From positions 2,480,001 through 2,544,000 of the forward strand of contig NZ_CP064030.1 in assembly GCF_016865235.1 (NCBI RefSeq): a stretch of DNA of 64,000 nucleotides. The letters run 5' to 3'. Position numbers and translations under genes: made by a program. The stretch is from Dyella caseinilytica (GTDB taxonomy: Bacteria > Pseudomonadota > Gammaproteobacteria > Xanthomonadales > Rhodanobacteraceae). Under the pieces are notes generated by a model, which saw only the letters and a program-made list of their open reading frames with translations, made no database searches and had not been told where the DNA came from. Shown here in pieces: positions 44,919-53,274 of the stretch (the stretch's first letter is position 1; every line of letters begins with the position of its first letter).

Positions 44919-46808
44919 ATGAGCAGTCGCTACAACGCCGCCGATATCGAAGTCCTCTCCGGCCTTGACCCCGTCAAGCGCCGCCCTGGCATGTACACCG
45001 ACACCACGCGCCCGAACCATCTGGCGCAGGAAGTGATCGACAACTCGGTCGACGAAGCGCTGGCTGGCCACGCCAAGTCGATCGAAGTGATCGTGCATAC
45101 CGATGGCTCGGTGGAAGTGACCGATGACGGCCGCGGCATGCCGGTGGACATCCACCCGGAAGAAGGTATTCCCGGCGTTGAACTGATCCTCACGCGCCTG
45201 CATGCAGGCGGCAAATTCTCCGGCAAGAACTACAACTTCTCCGGTGGTCTGCACGGCGTGGGCGTGTCGGTGGTGAATGCGTTGTCGAACAAGGTGGAAG
45301 TGACCATCCGCCGCGATGGCAACGAATACCGCATGACGTTCGCCAACGGTGACCGCATCAGCCCACTGGAAACCATCGGCACGGTACCGAAGAAGAAAAC
45401 CGGCACCACAGTGCGCTTCTGGGCCGACCCGAAGTATTTCGATACGCCCAAGATCTCCCTCTCCAAGCTCAAGCACTTGCTGCGCGCGAAAGCGGTGCTG
45501 TGCGCCGGGCTCAACGTCAAGCTCACGGACGAAGCCACCGGCGAAGTCAGCGAGTGGTACTACGAGGACGGTCTGCGCGATTACCTGCGTGGCGAGCTTG
45601 ATGGCGCCGAATGCCTGCCTGCCGACTTGTTCGTGCACCACATCGCACGCGACACGGAGGGCCTGGATGTCGCCCTCACCTGGCTGCCCGAAGGCGAACT
45701 GGTGCAGGAAAGCTATGTCAACCTGATTCCCACCGTGCAAGGCGGCACACACGTCAACGGCCTGCGCACCGGCCTCACCAACGCCGTACGCGAATTCTGC
45801 GATATCCGTAACCTTCTGCCGCGCGGCGTGAAGCTGGCGCCGGAAGATGTGTGGGAGCGTCTGGCCTTCGTGCTATCGGCCAAGCTGCAAGATCCACAGT
45901 TCGCCGGCCAGACCAAGGAACGCCTTTCCTCGCGCAACGCCGCCGCATTGGTGGAAAGCGTGGTGCACGATGCTTTCAGCCTTTGGCTCAATCAGCACGT
46001 CGATCTCGGCGAGCGCATTGCACAGCTGGCGATCGAGCGCGCCAGCGCGCGCCTCAAGGCGGCCAAGCAGGTCGTACGCAAGAAGATCACGCAAGGCCCC
46101 GCCCTGCCCGGCAAATTGGCCGATTGCACCGCTACCGATCTCACCCGCACTGAATTGTTCTTGGTGGAAGGCGACTCGGCCGGCGGCAGCGCCAAGCAGG
46201 CGCGAGACAAGGATTTCCAGGCGATCCTGCCGCTGCGCGGCAAGATCCTCAACACGTGGGAAGTCGAGTCCACCTCGGTACTCGCCTCCGAAGAAGTGCA
46301 CAACCTCGCCATAGCGATCGGTTGCGATCCGGGTAAGGATGATCTCAGTGGCTTGCGCTACGGCAAGGTGGTCATCCTCGCCGATGCCGACTCCGACGGC
46401 CTGCACATCGCTACCCTGCTCAGCGCGTTGTTCCTGCGCCACTTCCCGGCACTGGTGCGCGAAGGCCACATATTCGTGGCGATGCCGCCGCTGTTCCGCG
46501 TCGACGTGGGCAAGCAGGTGTTCTATTGCCTGGACGAAAACGAAAAGGCCGCCATGCTTCAGCGCATCGAGCGCGAAAAGATAAAAGGCCAGATCACGGT
46601 CACGCGCTTCAAGGGCCTGGGCGAAATGAACCCGTCGCAGCTGCGCGAATCCACCATCTACCCCGACACGCGTCGCCTGGTGCAGCTCACCGTGGACGAC
46701 AGCGAAGGCACGACCAAGCTGATGGACATGCTGCTCGCCAAGAAGCGCGCCAGCGACCGCAAGCATTGGCTGGAAGAAAAAGGCGACCTCTCCACGCTGG
46801 AAGTCTGA
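44919..46808 (+). CDS. parE: DNA topoisomerase IV subunit B
   Basis: A 629-aa GHKL ATPase that with ParC decatenates daughter chromosomes. The ATP site begins PGMYTDTT and HLAQEVIDNSVDEALAG; GLHGVGVSVVNALS is motif III; the QTK loop lies in FAGQTKERLSS. The TOPRIM domain has EGDSAGGSAKQARD (about 415) and DADSDGLHI (about 490). The length of about 630 aa and the absence of the GyrB insertion mark it as ParE rather than GyrB. parC is not in the window. Confidence 0.96.
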   Translation: MSSRYNAADIEVLSGLDPVKRRPGMYTDTTRPNHLAQEVIDNSVDEALAGHAKSIEVIVHTDGSVEVTDDGRGMPVDIHPEEGIPGVELILTRLHAGGKFSGKNYNFSGGLHGVGVSVVNALSNKVEVTIRRDGNEYRMTFANGDRISPLETIGTVPKKKTGTTVRFWADPKYFDTPKISLSKLKHLLRAKAVLCAGLNVKLTDEATGEVSEWYYEDGLRDYLRGELDGAECLPADLFVHHIARDTEGLDVALTWLPEGELVQESYVNLIPTVQGGTHVNGLRTGLTNAVREFCDIRNLLPRGVKLAPEDVWERLAFVLSAKLQDPQFAGQTKERLSSRNAAALVESVVHDAFSLWLNQHVDLGERIAQLAIERASARLKAAKQVVRKKITQGPALPGKLADCTATDLTRTELFLVEGDSAGGSAKQARDKDFQAILPLRGKILNTWEVESTSVLASEEVHNLAIAIGCDPGKDDLSGLRYGKVVILADADSDGLHIATLLSALFLRHFPALVREGHIFVAMPPLFRVDVGKQVFYCLDENEKAAMLQRIEREKIKGQITVTRFKGLGEMNPSQLRESTIYPDTRRLVQLTVDDSEGTTKLMDMLLAKKRASDRKHWLEEKGDLSTLEV

Positions 46809-46818
46809 GCCGATTTAC

Positions 46819-46907
46819 AGCCATTGCCTTCACCACGTGTGGGCAATGGCTAGTCGGCGTTACCGACCTACTATCTAGGTTCACGCCGACTTGAGCGGCG
46901 TTTTTTG
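46819..46907 (+). promoter_or_regulatory. Terminator of parE with alternative hairpins (attenuator-like)
   Basis: Three stems overlap. AGCCATTGCC (46819-46828) pairs with GGCAATGGCT (46842-46851). AGTCGGCGT (46852-46860) pairs perfectly with ACGCCGACT (46883-46891). ACGCCG (46883-46888) also pairs with CGGCGT (46896-46901), followed by T-run 46901-46906, an intrinsic terminator. The second and third stems share a strand and so exclude each other, like an anti-terminator and terminator. The haaO gene starts 160 bases downstream. Confidence 0.5.
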
Positions 46908-47065
46908 TATCCATGGATGGAAACGTTCGGTCGTGCCGTGATCGGCTATGCGCAGAGTTTCTTCGGCGGACAGTTCCTGCCGGTGGGAACGATTTCCAAT
47001 GCCATATCTTCCCAGTAGCGCCGTATCGGCGTTATCGTGGCGGCCTCGCCCGTTGGATTCGCCGC

Positions 47066-47587
47066 ATGTCCCTGCTGCCGCCCTTCGATCTTCAGCGCTG
47101 GATTGACGAACACCGTCATCTGCTCAAGCCTCCGGTGGGTAACAAGTGCATCGTTGACGGCGATTTCATCATCATGATCGTTGGCGGCCCCAATGCGCGC
47201 ACCGATTACCACTACGACGAAGGTCCGGAGTTTTTCTACCAGATCGAAGGCGAGATGGTGCTGAAAGTGCAGGACGATGGCGTTGCACGCGACATTCCCA
47301 TCCGCGCGGGCGAAATCTTCTACCTGCCGCCGCGCGTACCGCATTCGCCGCAACGCATGCCCAACTCCATCGGCTTGGTGATCGAGCGTCGCCGCCTTCC
47401 CCATGAGAAAGACGGCCTGCTGTGGTTCTGCGAGCAGTGCAATCACAAGCTGTACGAGGAATTCTTCGTCCTGCAAAGCATCGAGGCGGATTTCCCGCCG
47501 GTATTCGATCGTTTCTACGCGTCACATGAGAAACGCACCTGCAGCGCGTGCGGTCATGTGAATCCGGCACCAGCGCGTTACGGCTAA
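47066..47587 (+). CDS. haaO: 3-hydroxyanthranilate 3,4-dioxygenase
   Basis: A 173-aa cupin dioxygenase that opens 3-hydroxyanthranilate on the kynurenine route to quinolinate and NAD. The iron site is His49, Glu55 (in DYHYDEGPEFFYQ) and His93. The second, rubredoxin-like site is Cys122, Cys125, Cys159 and Cys162 (FCEQCNHK and CSACGHVN), as in bacterial HAO. The ATG at 47066 gives the family N-terminus; the upstream in-frame extension to 46913 is not conserved. No kmo or kynU is adjacent. Leader contains a possible attenuator. Confidence 0.95.
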   Translation: MSLLPPFDLQRWIDEHRHLLKPPVGNKCIVDGDFIIMIVGGPNARTDYHYDEGPEFFYQIEGEMVLKVQDDGVARDIPIRAGEIFYLPPRVPHSPQRMPNSIGLVIERRRLPHEKDGLLWFCEQCNHKLYEEFFVLQSIEADFPPVFDRFYASHEKRTCSACGHVNPAPARYG

Positions 47588-47630
47588 AGAAGCCCTGATT
47601 AGCGCCACTATAAAGGCCAGCAACAGCCAA

Positions 47631-47662
47631 ATTGTCATTCCGACTTTCGCCAGAATGACAAT
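47631..47662. repeat. Small inverted repeat after haaO
   Basis: ATTGTCATTC (47631-47640) and GAATGACAAT (47653-47662) form a perfect 10-bp stem. The core TCATTC/GAATGA is that of the dispersed TCATTCCCGC-type palindrome seen at 57975-58051. Confidence 0.6.
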
Positions 47663-47706
47663 CCAAGCATCAAGGGTCTCGTTAGCTGTGCTTGCTCAAA
47701 CCTTCC

Positions 47707-48243
47707 TTATGCACGCGCCAGCCATTTGCGCGCCATGCGGCGCAAGGATTCGTCCGTATCAGCCGCATCGGCAAGTTGGTGAATCGACACCCATGCCAAC
47801 TCCAACGATTCATCGCTGACCACGAACGCTTCATTCAACGTCGCCCACACCACATAGCGGACATCATGATGCCAATGCCCAGGCTCACTCTTGCGCTCTG
47901 GAATCCAGTGCCTGTCAACGTCGAAGATGTTCGGCTCCACCCGTAACCCGGTAAGCCCTGATTCTTCATGCGCTTCGCGCAAGGCCACTGCGGCGAGATC
48001 ACTGTCACCGTCCGCATGGCCACCCAGCTGCAGCCATCGATTCAACTTGCGGTGATGCGTAAGCAACACCTTTTCACCATCGGCGCTGACCAGCCACGCG
48101 GATCCGGTGAAGTGCCCTGTCAGGTGCTCGCGATCAAACGGGTGTTCCGCCTCATCCAAAAACGCGATGCACGCCGCAGCATGTACGTCATCCTCATGAT
48201 GATCTGCATAATCATTCAATGCTCTGCGTAAATTCACAGGCAT
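47707..48243 (-). CDS. NUDIX hydrolase
   Basis: A 178-aa NUDIX protein. The box is in GGHADGDSDLAAVALREAHE followed by ESGL. REAHEESG holds the catalytic acids, while the first Glu of the consensus G-x5-E is replaced by Ser. The segment LTHHRKLNRWLQLGGHADG is typical of the NUDIX group with a preceding substrate loop. Substrate cannot be told. The ATG at 48243 is preferred; a TTG at 48255 is in frame. Divergent from the permease gene. Confidence 0.87.
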   Translation of the reverse strand: MPVNLRRALNDYADHHEDDVHAAACIAFLDEAEHPFDREHLTGHFTGSAWLVSADGEKVLLTHHRKLNRWLQLGGHADGDSDLAAVALREAHEESGLTGLRVEPNIFDVDRHWIPERKSEPGHWHHDVRYVVWATLNEAFVVSDESLELAWVSIHQLADAADTDESLRRMARKWLARA

Positions 48244-48255
48244 GGTTTTTCCCAA

Positions 48256-48670
48256 TCATTCCGACGCATAGACACGTTATTCGTCACCTCAAATCCAAGT
48301 AAATCTTTTGGATCTCCAAAAAAATAACCACAACCATTTCGTCACGAAAGCAGCTTTAAGAAATATACGATAGATCGTTATCGGGGCAATCATTAACTTG
48401 AGTCCCAACGCCGATAGCTGCGCTCAACATGACGCCCTGATCAGTCCAACAGGGAAAACACGTCTCTACGCAAGTGCCATCTGACTTCATACAAAAATGA
48501 TGCCGCGCTAAAGGCTTGCGGGAGTCCGGTCGCGGATCCGGCAGCCTAACCGCAATGCAGCTTGTCCCCCCGGCCTTCGCTAGGCTATGGTTGGAAGATG
48601 ACTCTGCTTGTCATGTTCCATCTCTGGCATTCCCGATAAGCGAAGCGCCGGCCCTCACAGAGAGCACTCA
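48256..48670. other. AT-rich intergenic region with palindromes
   Basis: The first 130 bases are much more AT-rich than the window. They carry two clean palindromes: TTTTGGA-tc-TCCAAAA (48306-48321) and TTTCG-tca-CGAAA (48337-48349), plus CGATA-gatcgt-TATCG (48368-48383). They may be operators for the divergent NUDIX and permease genes. No gene is seen. The permease leader fills the rest. Confidence 0.5.
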
Positions 48671-50182
48671 ATGCTATTTAAACGCGTCAAGCCACTCGAT
48701 CAAATTATTGCGACAGCGGAAAAAAAAGCCCTCACGCGACAGCTTGGTGCACTGCAGCTGACCCTGATGGGCGTTGGCGCGATTATCGGCACCGGCATTT
48801 TCGTATTGACGGCTGAAGCAGGCCAGAAAGCCGGTCCAGGCATGATGCTCTCCTTCGTGATCGCCGCCGTGGTTTGCGCACTCGCTGCTCTGTCCTATGC
48901 CGAATTGGCATCGATGGTGCCAGTGGCCGGCTCCGCCTATACCTACACCTACGGCGTGCTCGGCGAGGGCGTGGCCTGGATCGTCGGCTGGGCCCTGGTA
49001 CTCGAATATGCGATCGCCGCCGGCACTGTCGCCGTCGGCTGGTCCAACTACATGAACGGTCTGCTGTTAAATACCGATCTGTTCGGGTTGGTCCATCCCG
49101 GCGCACTGTCGCTGCCAGAGTTCTTGCGCACAGGTCCACAGGACGGCGGCATCTTCAACCTGCTGGCCTTCCTGATCTCGCTGGTCATCATGTTCCTGTT
49201 GATCATCGGCACGTCGAAGTCCGCCAAGGTCAACGCGGTGCTGGTGGCCATCAAGATTGTCGCGCTGACCGTATTCATCGCCATCGCCCTTCCGGCAACG
49301 AAGCATTCGAACTTCCAGCCGTTCCTGCCTAACGGTTGGGGCAGTCCACTCGGCGGTATTGGCGTACTGGGCGCTGCGGCATCCATCTTCTTCGCCTACG
49401 TCGGCTTCGATGCGGTCTCCACCGCCGCCGAAGAAACCAAGAATCCCAATCGCAATATCCCGATTGGCCTGATCGGCTCGCTGGCCGTTTGCACCATTTT
49501 CTATCTGCTGGTGGGTTATGGCGCGGTCGGCTCAGTCGGTTCGCAGCCCATGCTGGGAGCCGATGGCATCGCGATCCATCCCGGCACACTGGAAATGGCC
49601 AATGCATGTAAAGGCTCCGAAGCGCTGGTATGCAGCAAGGAACCGCTGGCGCATGTGCTGCGTCTGCTGGGCTTTGAAAGAATCGGCAATCTGGTCGGCC
49701 TCGCCGCCGTGCTGGCGCTGCCTTCGGTGATCCTGGTGATGATGTACGGCCAGACCCGCATCTTCTTCACCATGTCGCGCGATGGCTTGCTTCCGGCTGG
49801 CCTGTCGAAGCTGCATCCCAAGTTTCACACGCCGCACGTGCTGACCCTCATTACAGGCATCGCCGTATCCTTGTTCGCCGCGATGTTCCCTGTGGGTGTG
49901 CTGGCGGATATCGTGAATTCGGGGACGCTGTTTGCCTTTATCATGGTCTCCATCGGTGTGATGGTGCTGCGTGTACGTCAACCCGAACGCCATCGCCCGT
50001 TCCGCACGCCTGCCGTGTGGCTCATTTGTCCGCTGGCGATCCTGGGCTGCTTGCTGTTGTTCGTGAATCTGGGCGTGCATACTCTTGTACTGTTCTTCGG
50101 TTGGGCGATTGTCGGCCTGGTGGTGTACGCGCTATATGGCTATCGCAAGAGTCACCTGGCCAATGGCACCGAGCCTGCCTGA
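48671..50182 (+). CDS. APC-family amino acid permease (cationic amino acid type), copy 1
   Basis: A 503-aa inner-membrane transporter with about 12 transmembrane helices. The helix I signature GVGAIIGTGIFVLTAEAG and FFAYVGFDAVSTAAEETKNP in the middle are typical of the CAT/YfnA branch. The extracellular loop between helices (NACKGSEALVCSKEP) has two cysteines. Substrate is probably a cationic or broad-range amino acid by family. The ATG at 48671 is preferred; the upstream frame from 48608 adds hydrophilic residues without family support. A paralog follows 77 bases later. Confidence 0.92.
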   Translation: MLFKRVKPLDQIIATAEKKALTRQLGALQLTLMGVGAIIGTGIFVLTAEAGQKAGPGMMLSFVIAAVVCALAALSYAELASMVPVAGSAYTYTYGVLGEGVAWIVGWALVLEYAIAAGTVAVGWSNYMNGLLLNTDLFGLVHPGALSLPEFLRTGPQDGGIFNLLAFLISLVIMFLLIIGTSKSAKVNAVLVAIKIVALTVFIAIALPATKHSNFQPFLPNGWGSPLGGIGVLGAAASIFFAYVGFDAVSTAAEETKNPNRNIPIGLIGSLAVCTIFYLLVGYGAVGSVGSQPMLGADGIAIHPGTLEMANACKGSEALVCSKEPLAHVLRLLGFERIGNLVGLAAVLALPSVILVMMYGQTRIFFTMSRDGLLPAGLSKLHPKFHTPHVLTLITGIAVSLFAAMFPVGVLADIVNSGTLFAFIMVSIGVMVLRVRQPERHRPFRTPAVWLICPLAILGCLLLFVNLGVHTLVLFFGWAIVGLVVYALYGYRKSHLANGTEPA

Positions 50183-50259
50183 GGCCGTGCACACACTGAT
50201 CGCATGAATCCTGTCCGGCACGGTGTCCACACCGTGCCGACTTTCTATCAGGCAGCCCT

Positions 50260-51717
50260 ATGCTCAAGCAGCTATTCGCCCGCAAGACCGATTTTTCCGA
50301 CAACCTCGACGATTCGCATGGCCCCGCCCTACGGCGCTCGCTTGGTCCATGGGGCATCACAGCGCTGGGTATCGGCGCCGTCATCGGCACCGGCATTTTT
50401 GTCGTCACGGGCCAGGCTGCGGCAGATCATGCCGGGCCGGCAGTACTGATCTCCTTCATTCTCGCGGCTATCTGCAGCGGCTTCTCCGCCTTGTGCTACT
50501 CGGAATTCGCCACGCTGATCCCGATCTCGGGCAGCTCCTATTCCTATGCCTACGCAACACTTGGTGAAGGGGTCGCCTGGTTCATTGGCTGGAACATGGT
50601 GCTGGAATACGGCATCTCGGCCTCGGCCGTCGCGACCAGTTGGACCGGCTACTTCACCAGCCTGCTCGATAATGTGGGCATCCATTTGCCAGTCGCGCTG
50701 ACTGATGCACCTTTCGCGTACACCAATGGTGCACTGGTCTCGACCGGGCACGTTATGAACCTGCCGGCCGTCGCCATCGTGATGGCGCTGACCTGGCTGT
50801 GCTACGTCGGCATCCGTGAATCGGCCGGCATCAACCTTCTGATGGTGCTGCTCAAAGTCGGCCTGATCATCATCGTCGTGGTGGCTGGCTACCGCTATGT
50901 GGATCCCGCCAACTGGCACCCCTTCATCCCCGCAGCGCAAGGCAACCATAAATACGGCTGGGACGGCATCATGCGTGGCGCCGGCATGGTGTTCTTCGCG
51001 TACATCGGTTTCGAAGCCACCTCGACAGCCGCACAGGAATGCAAGAATCCGCAACGCGACCTTCCGTTTGGCACGCTGGTATCGCTGGTCATTTGCACCG
51101 TACTTTATCTGGCGATGGCTGCGGTACTGACCGGCCTCATTCCGTATACCCAGCTGGGTACGGACGAACCTGTCGTCACCGCGATCAAAGTGCACGCCGA
51201 ACTGGGTTGGTTACGCTGGGTCGTCGAGATCGGCGCGCTGATCGGGCTGTCTTCGGTGATCCTGGTGATGATCATCGCGCAACCGCGCATCTTCATGATC
51301 ATGTCACGCGATGGCTTGCTGCCGCCGGTGTTCAACCGCATTCACCCGCGTCACCGCACACCGCACATCAACACGGTCATCACCGGTGTCGCCATTGCCG
51401 CCCTCGCCGCTGTGTTTCCGCTGGATCTGCTGGCGAACCTGACCTCGATGGGCACCTTGATCGCATTCACCGCCGTTTGTGCGGGCGTACTTATCCTGCG
51501 CTACACCTCACCGGAGTTGCCGCGCACTTTTCGCGTGCCGTGGGCGCCGGTCATCTGCACGGCCGGCGTACTCAGCTGCATGGCTCTGCTGGCAACCATG
51601 GACTGGTTCAACTGGACGCTGATGATCGTCTGGACCCTGCTCGGCTTTGCGATTTATTTCACCTATGGGGTTCGCCATAGTCGCCTGCGTCTCGCCAATG
51701 GCTCCGCGAAGCGCTGA
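50260..51717 (+). CDS. APC-family amino acid permease, copy 2
   Basis: A 485-aa paralog of the preceding permease, with the same signatures (GIGAVIGTGIFVVTGQAA, VFFAYIGFEATSTAAQECKN, SRDGLLPPVFNRIHP) but distinctly different sequence and no loop cysteine pair, so an old duplication rather than a recent copy. Likely co-transcribed with copy 1. The 77-base gap has no terminator. Confidence 0.92.
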   Translation: MLKQLFARKTDFSDNLDDSHGPALRRSLGPWGITALGIGAVIGTGIFVVTGQAAADHAGPAVLISFILAAICSGFSALCYSEFATLIPISGSSYSYAYATLGEGVAWFIGWNMVLEYGISASAVATSWTGYFTSLLDNVGIHLPVALTDAPFAYTNGALVSTGHVMNLPAVAIVMALTWLCYVGIRESAGINLLMVLLKVGLIIIVVVAGYRYVDPANWHPFIPAAQGNHKYGWDGIMRGAGMVFFAYIGFEATSTAAQECKNPQRDLPFGTLVSLVICTVLYLAMAAVLTGLIPYTQLGTDEPVVTAIKVHAELGWLRWVVEIGALIGLSSVILVMIIAQPRIFMIMSRDGLLPPVFNRIHPRHRTPHINTVITGVAIAALAAVFPLDLLANLTSMGTLIAFTAVCAGVLILRYTSPELPRTFRVPWAPVICTAGVLSCMALLATMDWFNWTLMIVWTLLGFAIYFTYGVRHSRLRLANGSAKR

Positions 51718-51904
51718 TCTTCGGTAATTTCCGCCGAAAAGTCAGGAAAAGTGCCCAACTGTCGATAATGTGCAGCGAACGGTCTTTTAATGATTCGAAC
51801 AACCCACTTTGAATTTTTCGTGTAAATCGTTGATTTATAAAGATTAATAATTCGCTTCGCACAAATTTTCTATCGCGGTTCGCCCCACTTCGAGCAACCG
51901 GAGT

Positions 51905-52063
51905 ATCATCATCAGCCCGTGGGTTGATCACTTGGCAGTGGGCCCCGGATCGCGACCCGGCACGTCAGGCGAGTCAGCTCCTCAGCCTGACGTGTCCGGG
52001 TAGCACTTTTCAGCAATACCCCTTCGTTCTCATCAAACGCCTGCCTTGTGCAGGCGTTTTTTT
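51905..52063 (+). ncRNA. Candidate small RNA ending in an intrinsic terminator
   Basis: Downstream of the permease is an AT-rich block (51780-51870, promoter-like), then a structured GC-rich block. It has a small CACT-tggc-AGTG hairpin (51929-51940), a 16-bp stem with one bulge (51955-51970 with 51985-52001, core CACGTCAGGC/GCCTGACGTG), a single-stranded CU-rich linker, and a strong terminator ACGCCTGC-cttgt-GCAGGCGT with T7 (52037-52063). No reading frame occupies it. It may instead be the 3' end of the permease transcript. The 5' end is a guess. Confidence 0.35.
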
Positions 52064-52084
52064 ATGCCGCGTATACGTGCGCCA

Positions 52085-52111
52085 ACAAAAAAGCCGGCAC
52101 ATGGCCGGCTT
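52085..52111 (-). terminator. Intrinsic terminator of the HiPIP gene
   Basis: On the minus strand AAGCCGGC-catgt-GCCGGCTT (52091-52111) followed by T6 (AAAAAA at 52085-52090). Confidence 0.85.
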
Positions 52112-52137
52112 GATGACTTGTACACACGGTGCTCTTG

Positions 52138-52470
52138 TCAGGCTTGCTTCACCGTATGCGAAATACACCAGCCCTTCGCACTCACAGCCTTGCCGGGGAA
52201 AAGCTGGCACGGTCCGAAGCCCGTCGCACCGCCGGAGTAAAACTGACAATTAGCGCAGGTATCACCAGCCTTATGCTTGGGATCCTTGGTGGCGGACGCA
52301 TCCTCAACATAACCCAGCGCCTTGGCGGTGGGATCGGATTCGGAAACATGCGGGAGGTCGTCAGCACGTGCGACGCGCGACAAACCACCCGCGAGCACCG
52401 CTGCGGCAGCCGTACCAGCTGCGAGCTTCAAAAAACGACGACGTGAGGGAATATCTTCATGCCTGGACAT
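52138..52470 (-). CDS. High-potential iron-sulfur protein, Tat-exported
   Basis: A 110-aa protein. A twin-arginine signal RRRFLKLAAG (10-19) is followed by a hydrophobic segment and AxA cleavage near VARA. The mature part has the four HiPIP cysteines Cys72, Cys75, Cys88 and Cys102 (TCANCQFY, GPCQLF, GWCISH), which bind a [4Fe-4S] cluster. It is a periplasmic electron carrier. The ATG at 52470 has AGGG upstream; the longer frame to 52572 adds residues before the Tat motif. It is divergent from mtnB. Confidence 0.94.
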   Translation of the reverse strand: MSRHEDIPSRRRFLKLAAGTAAAAVLAGGLSRVARADDLPHVSESDPTAKALGYVEDASATKDPKHKAGDTCANCQFYSGGATGFGPCQLFPGKAVSAKGWCISHTVKQA

Positions 52471-52593
52471 AACAATCCCTAATATCAATGCGTTCGCCGC
52501 GGGATTACGACGAATCTCCGCGCATCTTACCCCCGAGACCTTAACAAGACCCTTTTCGCGAATAACTCGCATTTCGCTGCATCACCCCCATGC

Positions 52594-52620
52594 TATAGTC
52601 ACACCTCATTTGGACGTCCA
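52594..52620 (+). promoter_or_regulatory. Promoter and palindrome in the mtnB leader
   Basis: TATAGT at 52594-52599 is a good -10 box; the -35 is weak (TTTCGC, 52572-52577, 16 bases away). A perfect 10-bp palindrome TGGACGTCCA (52611-52620), core GACGTC, lies just downstream of the predicted start, six bases before the mtnB ATG. It resembles methionine-regulon operator cores (MetJ box AGACGTCT has the same GACGTC core). Confidence 0.4.
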
Positions 52621-52626
52621 TTTCCC

Positions 52627-53274
52627 ATGAGCCAAGAACTGCCCGCCACCATTCCCGCAGCGCTGTTTTACGAGCGCGCAGACGCTATTGCCGATGCCGC
52701 ACGCGAACTTGCGCAACATGGTTGGACGCCAGCCACCAGCAGCAATTTCTCCATGCGTGTGGATGCCGATCACGCCGCCATCACAATCTCGGGACGCGAC
52801 AAGGGCAAGCTCGGCCGCGACGACATCATGCTGGTGGACATGCAAGGCAAGGCCGTCGGTACGCCATCGCGCCCAAGCGCCGAAACGGAATTGCATACCC
52901 AGGTCTATCGTCGCTGGCCAGATGTGAACGTCGTGCTGCACACGCATTCGCGCACGCAGAGCGTCGCCTCGCGACTGTTCGCCAAAGACGGCGTGATCCG
53001 ATTGGAAGGCTGGGAATTGCAGAAGGCAATCCGCGGCCACACCACGCACGAAAGCACACTCAATATTCCGGTGTTCCCCAATACCCAGCACATGCCCGAG
53101 CTGGTGACCCAAGTCGACGCCTGGATCGATGCCGGCAAACCGTTACATGCCTACTTGATCAACGGCCACGGCATCTATACCTGGGGACATGACATGGCCG
53201 AGGCACGCCGCCATCTGGAGGCGCTGGAATTCCTGCTCGGCTGCGAACTCGATCTGAGGAGACTGAACGCATGA
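52627..53274 (+). CDS. mtnB: Methylthioribulose-1-phosphate dehydratase
   Basis: A 215-aa class II aldolase-fold zinc enzyme of methionine salvage; dehydrates 5-methylthioribulose 1-phosphate. The zinc histidines are in VVLHTHSRTQS and INGHGIYTWG, with the WTPATSSNFSMR and GKLGRDDIM signatures. First gene of mtnB-mtnD-mtnC; mtnA and mtnK/mtnN are not here. The stop overlaps the mtnD ATG by four bases. Confidence 0.96.
   Translation: MSQELPATIPAALFYERADAIADAARELAQHGWTPATSSNFSMRVDADHAAITISGRDKGKLGRDDIMLVDMQGKAVGTPSRPSAETELHTQVYRRWPDVNVVLHTHSRTQSVASRLFAKDGVIRLEGWELQKAIRGHTTHESTLNIPVFPNTQHMPELVTQVDAWIDAGKPLHAYLINGHGIYTWGHDMAEARRHLEALEFLLGCELDLRRLNA

Noticed and set aside
46913..47065. Upstream in-frame extension of haaO
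   Set aside because: The added 51 residues are Arg/Cys-rich and absent from the family, and the dioxygenase N-terminus begins at 47066.
51781..51810. GTTCGAATC-like stretch considered as a tRNA 3' part
   Set aside because: No acceptor, D or anticodon arm can be paired around it.
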